A DNA stretch of 40,179 nucleotides from Gammaproteobacteria bacterium (GTDB lineage Bacteria > Pseudomonadota > Gammaproteobacteria > Steroidobacterales > GCA-2729495): the NCBI GenBank assembly GCA_024277915.1, contig JAJRUG010000096.1, forward strand, positions 1 through 40,179. Direction: 5' to 3'. The position numbers were made by a program, and so were the translations under genes. The notes beneath the pieces were generated by a model, which saw nothing but the letters and a program-made list of their open reading frames with translations, was not told the origin of the DNA and made no database searches. Shown here piece after piece: positions 8,606 to 16,519 of this stretch. The stretch's first letter is position 1, and each line of letters begins with the position of its first letter.

Positions 8606-10390
8606 GTGAGCCGAAATCTGATAGCCCTGCAGAACAAGTTTCTTGGCCAGGGCACTACTCTGTTTGATGTCCTTTCGAATCTGAAAGAGAAACAGGGACA
8701 CATATCAACAGCAGATATCGAAAAGATTGCAGCGGAACTTCATCTTCCGCTTCAGCAGGTACGCAGCACAGCAGAATTCTACGATGAACTGAAGACTGCT
8801 GCAGATGCAAAACATGTTATCAAAATCTGCAATGGTGAAGCCTGCCGGGCAGCAGGTTATGAGTCTTGTATCACAGCGGTTTGCGATCATTTTAATATTG
8901 ACAGTGTCGGGGCGACCAGTGCGACAGGTGTGCGTCTTGAGCATGTAACCTGCCTGGGCTATTGCGGGGCAGGTCCTAACGCGATGGTCGATGGCCAGGT
9001 TATTTCGCTTGCTCAACCGGAGGCTGTCGATCATCTTGCTGTGGCATTAAAGGAGAGCAGACTTCAGGATCTGGCAAAGCCCGAGAATGCGATCTTTGTT
9101 CCGACGGAGGGCAGGCCGGTTATCCTGTTGCGACATTTCGATCAAAGTGTAGTTTCACTGCGTGCAGCACGGCAGGCGGGGATATACGATTCGCTGCAGA
9201 AAGCCGTTACAACGATGACCCCTGAAGAGGTGATTGCTGAAATACAGCAAAGCAGGCTTCGGGGGCGAGGCGGAGCGGGGTTTCCCGCAGGAATAAAACT
9301 GGAGACCGTCCGTCGCTCGGGGTCGGTTAAAGACAGGAAATTTGTCGTCTGTAATTGCGATGAGGGTGACGCCGGATCATATATCGACAAGGAATTGATC
9401 GAGCGTGATCCGCACAGTCAACTGGAAGGAATCTTGCTGGCAGCCTACGCATGCGGTGCAGGCCTTGCTTACATCTATATCCGCTACGAGTATCCGCAGG
9501 CGATACGTGTTATGGAGCGGGCTATTGAAGCCGCACGCCGGGACGGGTTGATCGGTGTCGCATTGTTCGGCACCGGTTTTAGTTGCGAGGTAGAGCTGGT
9601 CCGGGGTCAGGGTGCTTATATTTGCGGTGAAGAAACATCAATGCTTCGGTCAATAGAGGGCTTGCCGCCGGTGGTCAGCTTCAAGCCGCCATTTCCAGCT
9701 GAAAAGGGCCTCTATGGATGTCCGACAGCCGTTAATAACGCCGAGACTTTGCACAACCTGCCGTGGATTATCGAGCATGGTGGCAAGGCATGGGCGGCAT
9801 ACGGTCACGGGGAAACACGGGGTACCAAGCTGGTCAGCCTGAATACACGAGTCCGGAACCCGGGTCTATATGAAATCGAACCGGGCATCACGCTCCGGGA
9901 GCTGATATTCGAGACAGCCGGCGGCATGCAAACCGGTCAGCAGTTCAAGGCAGTTCAGGTTGGCGGGCCGCTGGGTGGTATTTTTCCGGAAAGCCTGCTG
10001 GATACGAGATTGACCTTCGAGGATATGGATGCTGCCGGCGGGCTGTTGGGCCATGCCGGCATTGTGGTCTATTCGCAGCAGGATGATCTCATGGAAGTCG
10101 GTCGGGCACTGATGCAGTTTTGCGCAGTTGAAAGCTGCGGCAAATGCTTTCCCTGCCGGTTAGGTTCAGTGCGGGGAGCAGAGCTGTTTGATCAAATGCT
10201 GGCTGTGGATGAGCCGGATGGTGGTGTGACGGATGCACGTATGGAACTGCTATCGGATCTTTGCGAGACCATGGAGCTGGGTAGTCTCTGTGCGCTGGGC
10301 GGGCTATTGCCGTTACCGATCCGAAACCTGATGGATCACTTTCCTGACGAGTTTGATCGCTATCGATGCAGTGAGCGTGACGGAGAATGA
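8606..10390 (+). CDS. fdh1B: NAD-dependent formate dehydrogenase, fused gamma-beta (FdsG-FdsB type) subunit
   Basis: A 594-residue diaphorase subunit, GTG start, no strong ribosome-binding site. Residues 1-150 are a NuoE/FdsG-like thioredoxin fold with [2Fe-2S] ligands C75-x4-C80 and C116-x3-C120. The rest is NuoF/FdsB-like: GRGGAGFPAG (FMN/NADH loop), CNCDEGD, GAYICGEETS, and C-terminal [4Fe-4S] ligands C511, C514, C517 and C562. It passes electrons from the formate-oxidising subunit to NAD+. The fusion and two-gene layout recall the two-subunit FDH1 of methylotrophic Methylorubrum; HoxF of NAD-reducing hydrogenase has the same fusion, but the partner gene here is a formate dehydrogenase, not a hydrogenase. 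The stop overlaps the next start (ATGA), indicating translational coupling. Confidence 0.86.
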   Translation: MSRNLIALQNKFLGQGTTLFDVLSNLKEKQGHISTADIEKIAAELHLPLQQVRSTAEFYDELKTAADAKHVIKICNGEACRAAGYESCITAVCDHFNIDSVGATSATGVRLEHVTCLGYCGAGPNAMVDGQVISLAQPEAVDHLAVALKESRLQDLAKPENAIFVPTEGRPVILLRHFDQSVVSLRAARQAGIYDSLQKAVTTMTPEEVIAEIQQSRLRGRGGAGFPAGIKLETVRRSGSVKDRKFVVCNCDEGDAGSYIDKELIERDPHSQLEGILLAAYACGAGLAYIYIRYEYPQAIRVMERAIEAARRDGLIGVALFGTGFSCEVELVRGQGAYICGEETSMLRSIEGLPPVVSFKPPFPAEKGLYGCPTAVNNAETLHNLPWIIEHGGKAWAAYGHGETRGTKLVSLNTRVRNPGLYEIEPGITLRELIFETAGGMQTGQQFKAVQVGGPLGGIFPESLLDTRLTFEDMDAAGGLLGHAGIVVYSQQDDLMEVGRALMQFCAVESCGKCFPCRLGSVRGAELFDQMLAVDEPDGGVTDARMELLSDLCETMELGSLCALGGLLPLPIRNLMDHFPDEFDRYRCSERDGE

Positions 10391-13101
10391 CAGAAGTTAC
10401 TGTCAGTATCGATGGAGAAGCAGTCTCACTGCAGACGGGTGCTACTGTTCTTGATGCCATCCATCAGCTCGGTAAAGACGTGCCGACGCTGTGTTACTCG
10501 AAACTGATGGAGCCCTATGGGGCGTGCCGAACCTGCATGGTGGAGCAAAAAAGCGGCAAGCCTGTCGCATCCTGCCACACCCCGGTTCGCGACGGGGCGG
10601 AGTATATAACCCGCTCCCCCGCACTGACACGACTGCGCCGCAACATCACAGAATTGATTGTTTCTGATCACCCGCTGGAATGCCTGGACTGCTCGGCCAA
10701 TGGCCGCTGCGATCTGCAGGCCCTGGCAGCAGAAACCGGATTGCGTCACTCAAGATATCAACAGGCTGAAACTCACCAACCGCCACCCGATGATCGCCAT
10801 CCTTTCATCAAGGTCGACATGGACAAGTGTATCGTCTGCGCCCGTTGCGTTCGTGCCTGTGATGAAGTGCAGGGGTCATTTATCCTGGGAATGAGCGGCA
10901 GGGGATTCGATGCCAAAGTCATTGCAGGTAATGACACGGGATTCGAGGAGGCGGACTGTGTGAGTTGCGGGCAGTGCGTTTTCGAGTGTCCTGTCGGGGC
11001 GCTGGAGGAAGCGCAAACACGGGAGACGGGCCTGGCGAACAAAACTGTCACGACTACCTGTTGTTACTGCGGTGTAGGTTGTTCACTCAAGGTGAACGTA
11101 AAAGACGGCGAGATCCTGAATATCGAGCCGGACCCGGAGGGGAGTGCCAACCGGGGTCACGCCTGTGTGAAAGGGCGATTTGCACATCAGTTCGGGCGGA
11201 GTGAATACCGGTTGACTTCGCCGTTGATCCGGGATGAACAGGGCGAGTTCCGCGAGGCGAGCTGGGATGAGGCACTCGATCTGGTGGCGAGCAGATTGTC
11301 TGAAGTGCGTGAGAAGTATGGTTCAGATGCATTCGCTTGTATCAGCTCGGCCCGTGGTACCAACGAAGAAAGTTTCATGATGAGCAAGTTCACCCGCCTG
11401 GCGATGGGTACGAACAATATTGATAATTGTTCGCGTGTGTGTCATTCCCCATCTGCATTTGGCCTGAATCAGGCGCTTGGAACCGGGGCGGGCACCAACA
11501 GCTTCCAGGATGTCGAGCATTCGGAAGTGATCATGATTGTGGGTGCTAACCCGACCGAGGCGCATCCGGTATTCGGTGCAAGGATCAAGCAGGCGGTACT
11601 CAACGGGTGCCGGTTGATTGTGCTGGATCCGCGCAATACGGAACTCGCAGGTCTGGCAGATCTTCACCTTGCCTTGCGCCCCGGCAGCAATGTGGCGGTC
11701 ATCAATGCGTTACAACAGGTGTTGATTACCGAGAGCCTTGTTGATGGGGCATTTATTACCCGGTGTAGCGAGGGTTTTGAAACCCTCGCAGAAGAGGTGA
11801 TTCGTTACACGCCTGAGTGGGCAAGCGAGATCAGCGGTGTCGATCCGGCATTGATTCGTCAGGCTGCCCGTATGTATGCCGGCAGCAGAGCGAGCCAGAT
11901 TCTCTGGGGTCTTGGCGTCACCGAGGCGGGGCATGGTTCCAATGCCGTATTCGGGCTGATCAATATGGCGGTGATGACAGGCAATCTGGGCCGGCCGGGT
12001 ACCGGCACCAATCCGATTCGCGGGCAAAACAATGTTCAGGGTGTCTCGGATGTCGGTGCTTTGCCGGATGTGTTCAGCGACTATCGCAAGCTGGATGATC
12101 CGACAGCCCGGGCAGATCATGTACGAGTCTGGGGAGCCGCCCCGCCCCTGGAAAAAGGCTTGCGTATTCCACAGATGTTTGCAGCGGCGCACGGAGACAA
12201 GCTCAAGGCGATGTTCGTGTTTGCCGAGGATATTGCCCAGTCAGATCCGGATACCGCTCATGTCATCGGCGCACTTGAGTCACTTGATTTTCTGGTGGTG
12301 CTGGATATTTTCATGTGCGAGACAGCGAAATACGCTGATGTGGTATTGCCGGGTTCAACGGCGTTCGAAAAAGAAGGCACCTTCACCAATTCTGATCGTC
12401 GCATACAGAGGGTACGGCGTGCTGTGTTGCCACCCGATGGGTTGATGACCGATGGGGATGTGATCAATGCCATCAGTCGTCGGATGGGATACGACCTCGG
12501 GTTCGACGATGGCCCTGATACTTCGTATAGCCCTGCTCGCGTGATGAAGGAAATTGCATCATTGACACCATCCTGGGCAGGTGTGAGCTATGAACGGCTT
12601 GAAGAGTCGGGTTTTCTCCAGTGGCCCTGTCCCCATGCGGATCATCCGGGTACCGATATTGTGCACCGTGACGGCAGGTTCCTGCGTGGCAAGGCGAAGC
12701 TGACATCAGTGCCCTGGCAGAACCCGGGCGAGTTGCCGGATGAAGAGTTTCCCTTGATGCTGACTACCGGACGGATGCTGTTTCACTACAATGTCGGTGC
12801 GCAGACACGGCGTACGCCGATCGCTCAGCTTGATAGAGCCAAAGAGGAAACAGTGCGTATTCACCCCCGCGATGCGAGTCAATATGATGTCGTCGATGGC
12901 ATGTTCATTGAGGTCATCTCGCGGCGTGGCAGGGTGAGGGTAAAAGCACAGGTCTCCAGACTGACCAGTCCCGGTACACTATTCATGACTTTCCACTATC
13001 CGGAAACACCGACCAACATTCTGGTCGGGCCGGCCCGGGATGAATTTACTGATTGTCCGGAGTACAAAGTGGTTGCGGTGCGTCTGCAGCATGTAGCGTG
13101 A
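10387..13101 (+). CDS. fdh1A: NAD-dependent formate dehydrogenase catalytic alpha subunit (Mo/W, cysteine type)
   Basis: A 904-residue cytoplasmic formate dehydrogenase. The NuoG-like N-terminus carries a [2Fe-2S] site (C36, C47, C50, C63), a His-ligated [4Fe-4S] site (H95, C99, C102, C108) and two ferredoxin-type [4Fe-4S] motifs (CIVCARCVRAC and CVSCGQCVFEC). Next comes the cluster of the pterin domain (CCYCGVGC). In the bis-MGD domain NCSRVCHSP places the metal-ligating C352 followed by H353, both typical of formate dehydrogenases, so it is the cysteine and not the selenocysteine form. Molybdopterin-binding segments run to the C-terminal dinucleotide-binding domain (about 770-900). No Tat signal is present, in line with an NAD-linked cytoplasmic enzyme. 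No fdsC/fdhD, fdsD or Mo-cofactor genes are adjacent. Molybdenum versus tungsten cannot be told. Confidence 0.93.
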   Translation: MTEVTVSIDGEAVSLQTGATVLDAIHQLGKDVPTLCYSKLMEPYGACRTCMVEQKSGKPVASCHTPVRDGAEYITRSPALTRLRRNITELIVSDHPLECLDCSANGRCDLQALAAETGLRHSRYQQAETHQPPPDDRHPFIKVDMDKCIVCARCVRACDEVQGSFILGMSGRGFDAKVIAGNDTGFEEADCVSCGQCVFECPVGALEEAQTRETGLANKTVTTTCCYCGVGCSLKVNVKDGEILNIEPDPEGSANRGHACVKGRFAHQFGRSEYRLTSPLIRDEQGEFREASWDEALDLVASRLSEVREKYGSDAFACISSARGTNEESFMMSKFTRLAMGTNNIDNCSRVCHSPSAFGLNQALGTGAGTNSFQDVEHSEVIMIVGANPTEAHPVFGARIKQAVLNGCRLIVLDPRNTELAGLADLHLALRPGSNVAVINALQQVLITESLVDGAFITRCSEGFETLAEEVIRYTPEWASEISGVDPALIRQAARMYAGSRASQILWGLGVTEAGHGSNAVFGLINMAVMTGNLGRPGTGTNPIRGQNNVQGVSDVGALPDVFSDYRKLDDPTARADHVRVWGAAPPLEKGLRIPQMFAAAHGDKLKAMFVFAEDIAQSDPDTAHVIGALESLDFLVVLDIFMCETAKYADVVLPGSTAFEKEGTFTNSDRRIQRVRRAVLPPDGLMTDGDVINAISRRMGYDLGFDDGPDTSYSPARVMKEIASLTPSWAGVSYERLEESGFLQWPCPHADHPGTDIVHRDGRFLRGKAKLTSVPWQNPGELPDEEFPLMLTTGRMLFHYNVGAQTRRTPIAQLDRAKEETVRIHPRDASQYDVVDGMFIEVISRRGRVRVKAQVSRLTSPGTLFMTFHYPETPTNILVGPARDEFTDCPEYKVVAVRLQHVA

Positions 13102-13202
13102 TAGTCGATACTCACTGGAAACCAGCTCGTATCCTCGGGGGCTTGCCACCAATCCTGGTGGTTGTGCAATCTTGCATTGGACGAATGTGGTGCCAATGGT
13201 TC

Positions 13203-13289
13203 GGCCTTACCTGCCCGATCCCTTTTTGGCGGGATGGCTCCCTGCGGTCCGCTTTATTCCCTCCAAAAAGGGATCGGGCAGGTAAGGCC
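13203..13289 (+). repeat. Conserved-loop hairpin element 1 (arm group A)
   Basis: A perfect 27-bp inverted repeat (arms 13203-13229 and 13263-13289) encloses the conserved loop core at 13234-13260, which starts ATGGCTCCCTGCGGT and continues CCGCTTTATTCC. Flanking bases GTGCCAA (from 13190) and TTGG (after 13289) are also shared with elements 2 and 3. It sits between two converging transcripts, after fdh1A. No T-run follows, so it is not a classic terminator. Confidence 0.9.
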
Positions 13290-13341
13290 TTGGTGTGTCG
13301 CCGGCTTCATGTGATCAGGAGAATGAGGGTGTGTCCGGGCG

Positions 13342-13494
13342 CTAGTCGGAGTTTCTGCTTTTTCTTCGGAGCAGGATTATTACAAAAGGAAAAAGTGGCA
13401 GCAGGGCTCCGGCCAGCAGGATGCTCCAGTGCGTAAACAGGCCGATAAAAACCAGCAGGAAAGCGAGAATCAGAAGCGGGTATAGAGTAGTCAT
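13342..13494 (-). CDS. Small two-helix membrane protein translationally coupled to pspF
   Basis: A 50-residue ORF whose ATG overlaps the pspF stop codon as ATGA (13491-13494), the usual sign of translational coupling. The product is almost entirely two hydrophobic segments (about residues 5-20, PLLILAFLLVF..., and 24-42, ILLAGALLPLFPFVIILL) with a basic tail (RRKSRNSD), so by the positive-inside rule the tail is probably cytoplasmic. I recognise no family. Its position behind the regulator of the phage-shock response suggests a role at the inner membrane in that response, by inference only. It ends close to hairpin element 1. Confidence 0.6.
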   Translation of the reverse strand: MTTLYPLLILAFLLVFIGLFTHWSILLAGALLPLFPFVIILLRRKSRNSD

Positions 13495-14588
13495 GCTTTA
13501 TTTCCGATGTGCCGATTGCGACCGTAGTTGTCGATCAGGTTATATTTTTTCAACAGTGCACGAAGCTGATGATAGCTTAAGCCCAGCAGGCCGGCTGCTG
13601 CAGTTTGCTTGAACTGACCATGGCGCATCGCCTGATCGATGAGTCTTCGTTCCAGGGATTCTACCTCCGATTTGAGTTGTAGCGGGAGTTGAGGTATCTC
13701 TGTTGATCCGGGTACCGATAGCTGCCGGCCTGTCTCATTTCTGACTTCGGGCGGGTTCGAGTCTGTATCTGGCAATCGGGCTGCTTCGGTACCGGGCCGC
13801 CCAAACCGTGTTTTAAAGGGATCAAATACGATTTCATCAATCATCCTGTCCGGGTCGCTTATTCGGTAGACTGAACGGTCTACAGCGTTTTTCAAGCCTC
13901 GAACGTTGCCGGGCCATGGGTTACTCAGCATCGCCGCGCGTGCACTTTCTGAAAACCCCGGAAAATAGTCTCGCCTCAATTCACGGATAATATTGATTGC
14001 AAAATGTTCAGCCAGTGGCAGTACATCTTCTTGCCGATGTCTCAGAGGGGGAATGTTGATGACGTCGAATGCAAGACGATCGAGCAGATCAGCGCGAAAC
14101 ATTCCACTGTTGGCCATTTCGGGAAGATTGGCATTCGTAGCCCCGACGATCCGGACGTTGACGCTGATCGTTTCAGATCCACCGACCCTTTCGAATTCTC
14201 CATACTCAATAACCCGAAGAATTTTTTCCTGCATGCGCATCGGGATAGTTGCCAGCTCATCCAGGAAAAATGTGCCGCCATCGGCCCGTTCAAAGCGACC
14301 GATATGTCGTTTGGCTGCACCGGTAAATGCACCTGACTCATGGCCGAACAGTTCTGATTCAAGCAGACTTTCGGTCAGTACAGAGCAGTTGAGTTTTACC
14401 AGCGGTTGATCCCAGCGTTCCGACAGGTAATGCAATCGGCAGGCTATGAGCTCTTTACCGGTGCCTCGCTCGCCGATGACCAGGACCGGTTTTATTAACG
14501 GTGCAGCTCGGGAAACCTGCTCCAGCATTTCGACAAAGGCGGGTGCTTCACCAATGATGGATGTGGTTTCTGAAAAAGTGGTTGCCAT
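13491..14588 (-). CDS. pspF: PspF, sigma-54 enhancer-binding activator of the psp operon
   Basis: A 365-residue AAA+ bacterial enhancer-binding protein with no receiver or sensory domain at the N-terminus, as in PspF. Walker A is GERGTGKE (39-46), the sigma-54-contacting loop is GAFTGA (86-91), Walker B is GGTFFLDEL (about 103-111), and the C-terminus is a Fis-type helix-turn-helix (QTAAAGLLGLSYHQLRALL). It is about 40 residues longer than the E. coli protein because of a longer linker between the AAA+ core and DNA-binding domain. It is divergent from pspA, whose product is the known inhibitor of PspF, and this arrangement supports the assignment. The 189-bp gap holds a sigma-54 promoter and an IHF-like site facing pspA. 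Its stop codon overlaps the start of a small membrane ORF. Confidence 0.92.
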   Translation of the reverse strand: MATTFSETTSIIGEAPAFVEMLEQVSRAAPLIKPVLVIGERGTGKELIACRLHYLSERWDQPLVKLNCSVLTESLLESELFGHESGAFTGAAKRHIGRFERADGGTFFLDELATIPMRMQEKILRVIEYGEFERVGGSETISVNVRIVGATNANLPEMANSGMFRADLLDRLAFDVINIPPLRHRQEDVLPLAEHFAINIIRELRRDYFPGFSESARAAMLSNPWPGNVRGLKNAVDRSVYRISDPDRMIDEIVFDPFKTRFGRPGTEAARLPDTDSNPPEVRNETGRQLSVPGSTEIPQLPLQLKSEVESLERRLIDQAMRHGQFKQTAAAGLLGLSYHQLRALLKKYNLIDNYGRNRHIGNKA

Positions 14589-14691
14589 TTGGCTAGAATA
14601 GCGAAAAACAGGTGTAAAAAACCAGAATATAGTTAAAAAGACGAATATGAAAGAGGTTTATTGATCCTTGGTTTCTAAAAATTATTAATTA

Positions 14692-14704
14692 TATCAATGA
14701 TTTA
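14692..14704 (+). promoter_or_regulatory. Putative IHF site upstream of pspA
   Basis: TATCAATGATTTA matches the IHF consensus WATCAANNNNTTR exactly, inside an AT-rich stretch. It lies at about -56 to -44 relative to the predicted start, between the promoter and the region where PspF should bind. This is the expected place for a bending site at a PspF-activated promoter. Confidence 0.65.
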
Positions 14705-14720
14705 GGGCTATATAACCGGG

Positions 14721-14738
14721 TTGGCACGGGATGTGCAT
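14721..14738 (+). promoter_or_regulatory. Sigma-54 promoter of the psp operon
   Basis: TTGGCACGGGATGTGCAT has the invariant GG (-24) and GC (-12) with the correct 12-nt offset and the full TTGGCAC block. Predicted transcription start is about 14748, 30 nt before the pspA ATG. With pspF divergent alongside, this is a confident assignment. Confidence 0.88.
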
Positions 14739-14777
14739 TGAGATAGCTGAAATTAAAATTCCTAACGAGGTAGTGAC

Positions 14778-15449
14778 ATGGGTATCTTTTCCCGCATGAG
14801 CGACATAGTAAACGCCAACATCAATGCGATGCTGGATAAAGCGGAGGATCCGGAGAAAATCGTTCGCCTGATGATTCAGGAGATGGAGGATACGCTGGTG
14901 GAAGTGCGTTCTTCTGCAGCGCGAGCGATCGCGGATAAAAAAGAAATTAACAGAAAGCTGGCAACCTTTGAGGAGGAGGCGGCAGAATGGGAAAGCAAAG
15001 CAGAGCTGGCGGTTTCCAAGGGTCGTGATGACCTGGCCAAAGCCGCACTACAGGAACGCAACGCGGCTCGCGAAGTTGCTCAGGGTTTGGGTGTTCAGCT
15101 TGAACACCTGGATGAAGGCCTTGGGCGCCTGAATGAAGACGTTACCCAGCTGCAGAGTAAACTGCTGGATGCCAAGACGCGGCAGCAGGCGTTGATTGCA
15201 CGCCATGCGGCTGCGACCAAGAGCCTTCAGGTGCGCAGGCAGCTGCACGAGGGGAAAATTGATGATGCACTGATGCGTTTCGAGCAATTTGAGCGCAAAA
15301 TGGAAAACATCGAAGGTCGTATCGAGTCGTATGATCTTGGCAACAGGCCAAACCTCAGACAGGAGATCAGCAATCTCGAGGATGAGGAAAGGTTACAAAA
15401 AGAACTGGAAGAGGTTAAGCAGCGCGTTAGCGGCAAGGCTGAATCATAA
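14778..15449 (+). CDS. pspA: PspA, phage-shock membrane-maintenance protein and PspF inhibitor
   Basis: A 223-residue PspA/IM30 (ESCRT-III superfamily) protein, the normal length. The N-terminal amphipathic helix (MGIFSRMSDIVNANINAML) and the following EDPEKIVRLMIQEME segment are highly typical. The rest is long coiled coil (about 25-185) rich in charged and Ala residues. It oligomerises on damaged inner membrane and, when free, holds PspF inactive. It is the first gene after the sigma-54 promoter, with GAGG upstream of the ATG, and is followed 27 bp later by pspB. Confidence 0.95.
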   Translation: MGIFSRMSDIVNANINAMLDKAEDPEKIVRLMIQEMEDTLVEVRSSAARAIADKKEINRKLATFEEEAAEWESKAELAVSKGRDDLAKAALQERNAAREVAQGLGVQLEHLDEGLGRLNEDVTQLQSKLLDAKTRQQALIARHAAATKSLQVRRQLHEGKIDDALMRFEQFERKMENIEGRIESYDLGNRPNLRQEISNLEDEERLQKELEEVKQRVSGKAES

Positions 15450-15476
15450 AATCAATTAACCGGGGTATATGAATTT

Positions 15477-15695
15477 ATGACTGAACTATTTGGCATTCTG
15501 TTCCTGACAATTGTTGCACCCTGCTGGATTGTTTTTCATTACGTCACAAAATGGAAAACATCAAAAGGCATCTCGGGTGAAGAAGAACAGCTACTTGAAG
15601 ATATCTGGCAATCTGCGCAACGCATGGAGAGCCGGGTCAACACTTTGGAGACAATTCTCGACGATCATGCCGGGGACTGGAGGAAGAAAACATGA
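15477..15695 (+). CDS. pspB: PspB, phage-shock inner-membrane protein
   Basis: A 72-residue protein with one N-terminal membrane helix (about residues 4-22, LFGILFLTIVAPCWIVFHY), a basic stretch (KWKTSK), then a helical coiled-coil region with WQSAQRMESRVNTLE, which is the PspB signature. In the known system PspB and PspC sense envelope stress and bind PspA, freeing PspF. The stop overlaps the next start by ATGA. Confidence 0.9.
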   Translation: MTELFGILFLTIVAPCWIVFHYVTKWKTSKGISGEEEQLLEDIWQSAQRMESRVNTLETILDDHAGDWRKKT

Positions 15696-15976
15696 ATGAA
15701 GGATATGCACATTGTGGTCGCCAGCAATATGGTCGGCGTCTGTATCAGGACAGGGAAAACGGAATGGTTTCCGGTGTCTGTGCGGGTATTGCTGAATTCT
15801 TTTCGTTCAACCTGACGGCAGTTCGCCTGATTACCCTGGTTTCGTTATTTTTCTTTTCGATTCTGACGCTGGCGGTTTACTTTGTGCTGGCGTTTTTGTT
15901 GCGGGACAAGCCGCTCCGTTACTGCGGCAGCCGTTCCGAGTCAGAGTTCTGGCGCAGTCAAAGCCGTGGCCGGTAA
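15692..15976 (+). CDS. pspC: Short PspC-domain protein (first of two tandem copies)
   Basis: A 94-residue PspC-domain protein, coupled to pspB by an ATGA overlap. It has the PspC core: RLYQDRENGMVSGVCAGIAEFF followed by one or two membrane segments (about 45-70). Its C-terminus ends soon after SEFWRSQSRGR and lacks the RMERYVTS region that marks full PspC. It is therefore a shortened paralogue of the next gene, made by tandem duplication. Whether it regulates or has taken another membrane role is unknown. Confidence 0.82.
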   Translation: MNEGYAHCGRQQYGRRLYQDRENGMVSGVCAGIAEFFSFNLTAVRLITLVSLFFFSILTLAVYFVLAFLLRDKPLRYCGSRSESEFWRSQSRGR

Positions 15977-15991
15977 CAGCATGAGGGGGAG

Positions 15992-16393
15992 ATGGTGATT
16001 AATAGAATGGACAACAGTCTGGGTCCGCGCCGTCTTTACCGTGACAAGGAGAATGCCTTATTTCTCGGTGTTTGCGCGGGTATTTCGGATTACTTCGGGT
16101 TCAAGCTGGGGGCAACAAGAGTGCTGACGGTGCTGGTCGGGTTTTTCGCTGTACCGTTGATAATCTTTGTATACCTGGGGGCAGGTTTTCTTCTTCCGGT
16201 GAAGCCGCAGGGAATGTTCAGAAATGAAGAAGAAGAAGACTTCTGGCGTTCGGTACGTCGTGATCCACGCAGTACGCTGCACGAGATTCGTCACACGTTT
16301 CGCAATCTTGATGCAAAGCTCCAGCGCATGGAACGCTATGTTACCTCATCGCGTTTCAACCTCGACAAGGAATTCCGCGACCTGGAAAAATAG
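15992..16393 (+). CDS. pspC: PspC, full-length second copy
   Basis: A 133-residue protein with the same core as its neighbour (RLYRDKENALFLGVCAGISDYF, membrane segment about 42-65), plus the C-terminal helical domain that typifies proteobacterial PspC: EDFWRSVRRDPRSTL, LDAKLQRMERYVTSSRF, FRDLEK. This is the likely functional PspC that cooperates with PspB in stress sensing. The chosen ATG has GAGGGGGAG almost touching it; an in-frame ATG at 16007 is an alternative. It lies 15 bp after the short copy, in the same operon. Confidence 0.88.
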   Translation: MVINRMDNSLGPRRLYRDKENALFLGVCAGISDYFGFKLGATRVLTVLVGFFAVPLIIFVYLGAGFLLPVKPQGMFRNEEEEDFWRSVRRDPRSTLHEIRHTFRNLDAKLQRMERYVTSSRFNLDKEFRDLEK

Positions 16394-16519
16394 CTTCCGG
16401 GTTTATCGGGAGCTTTCAGCCGCCCGGTTTTCTGCAACCTGATAAGATAACAGTCTGAGGGGAGGCATGCAGGGTAGCCCTGTATTCGCCTTGTCCGGGT
16501 ATTCTGGTCGGGAGAAATC

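Noticed and set aside
8606..10390. HoxF of an NAD-reducing hydrogenase
   Set aside because: The domain fusion is the same, but the coupled partner gene is a formate dehydrogenase catalytic subunit.
11428..11445. Selenocysteine in formate dehydrogenase
   Set aside because: The metal-ligand codon is TGT (Cys), not TGA.
13203..13289. Hairpin family as integron attC sites or plain terminators
   Set aside because: There is no conserved R'/R'' boundary motif, no integrase or cassette arrangement, and no T-run after the stems.
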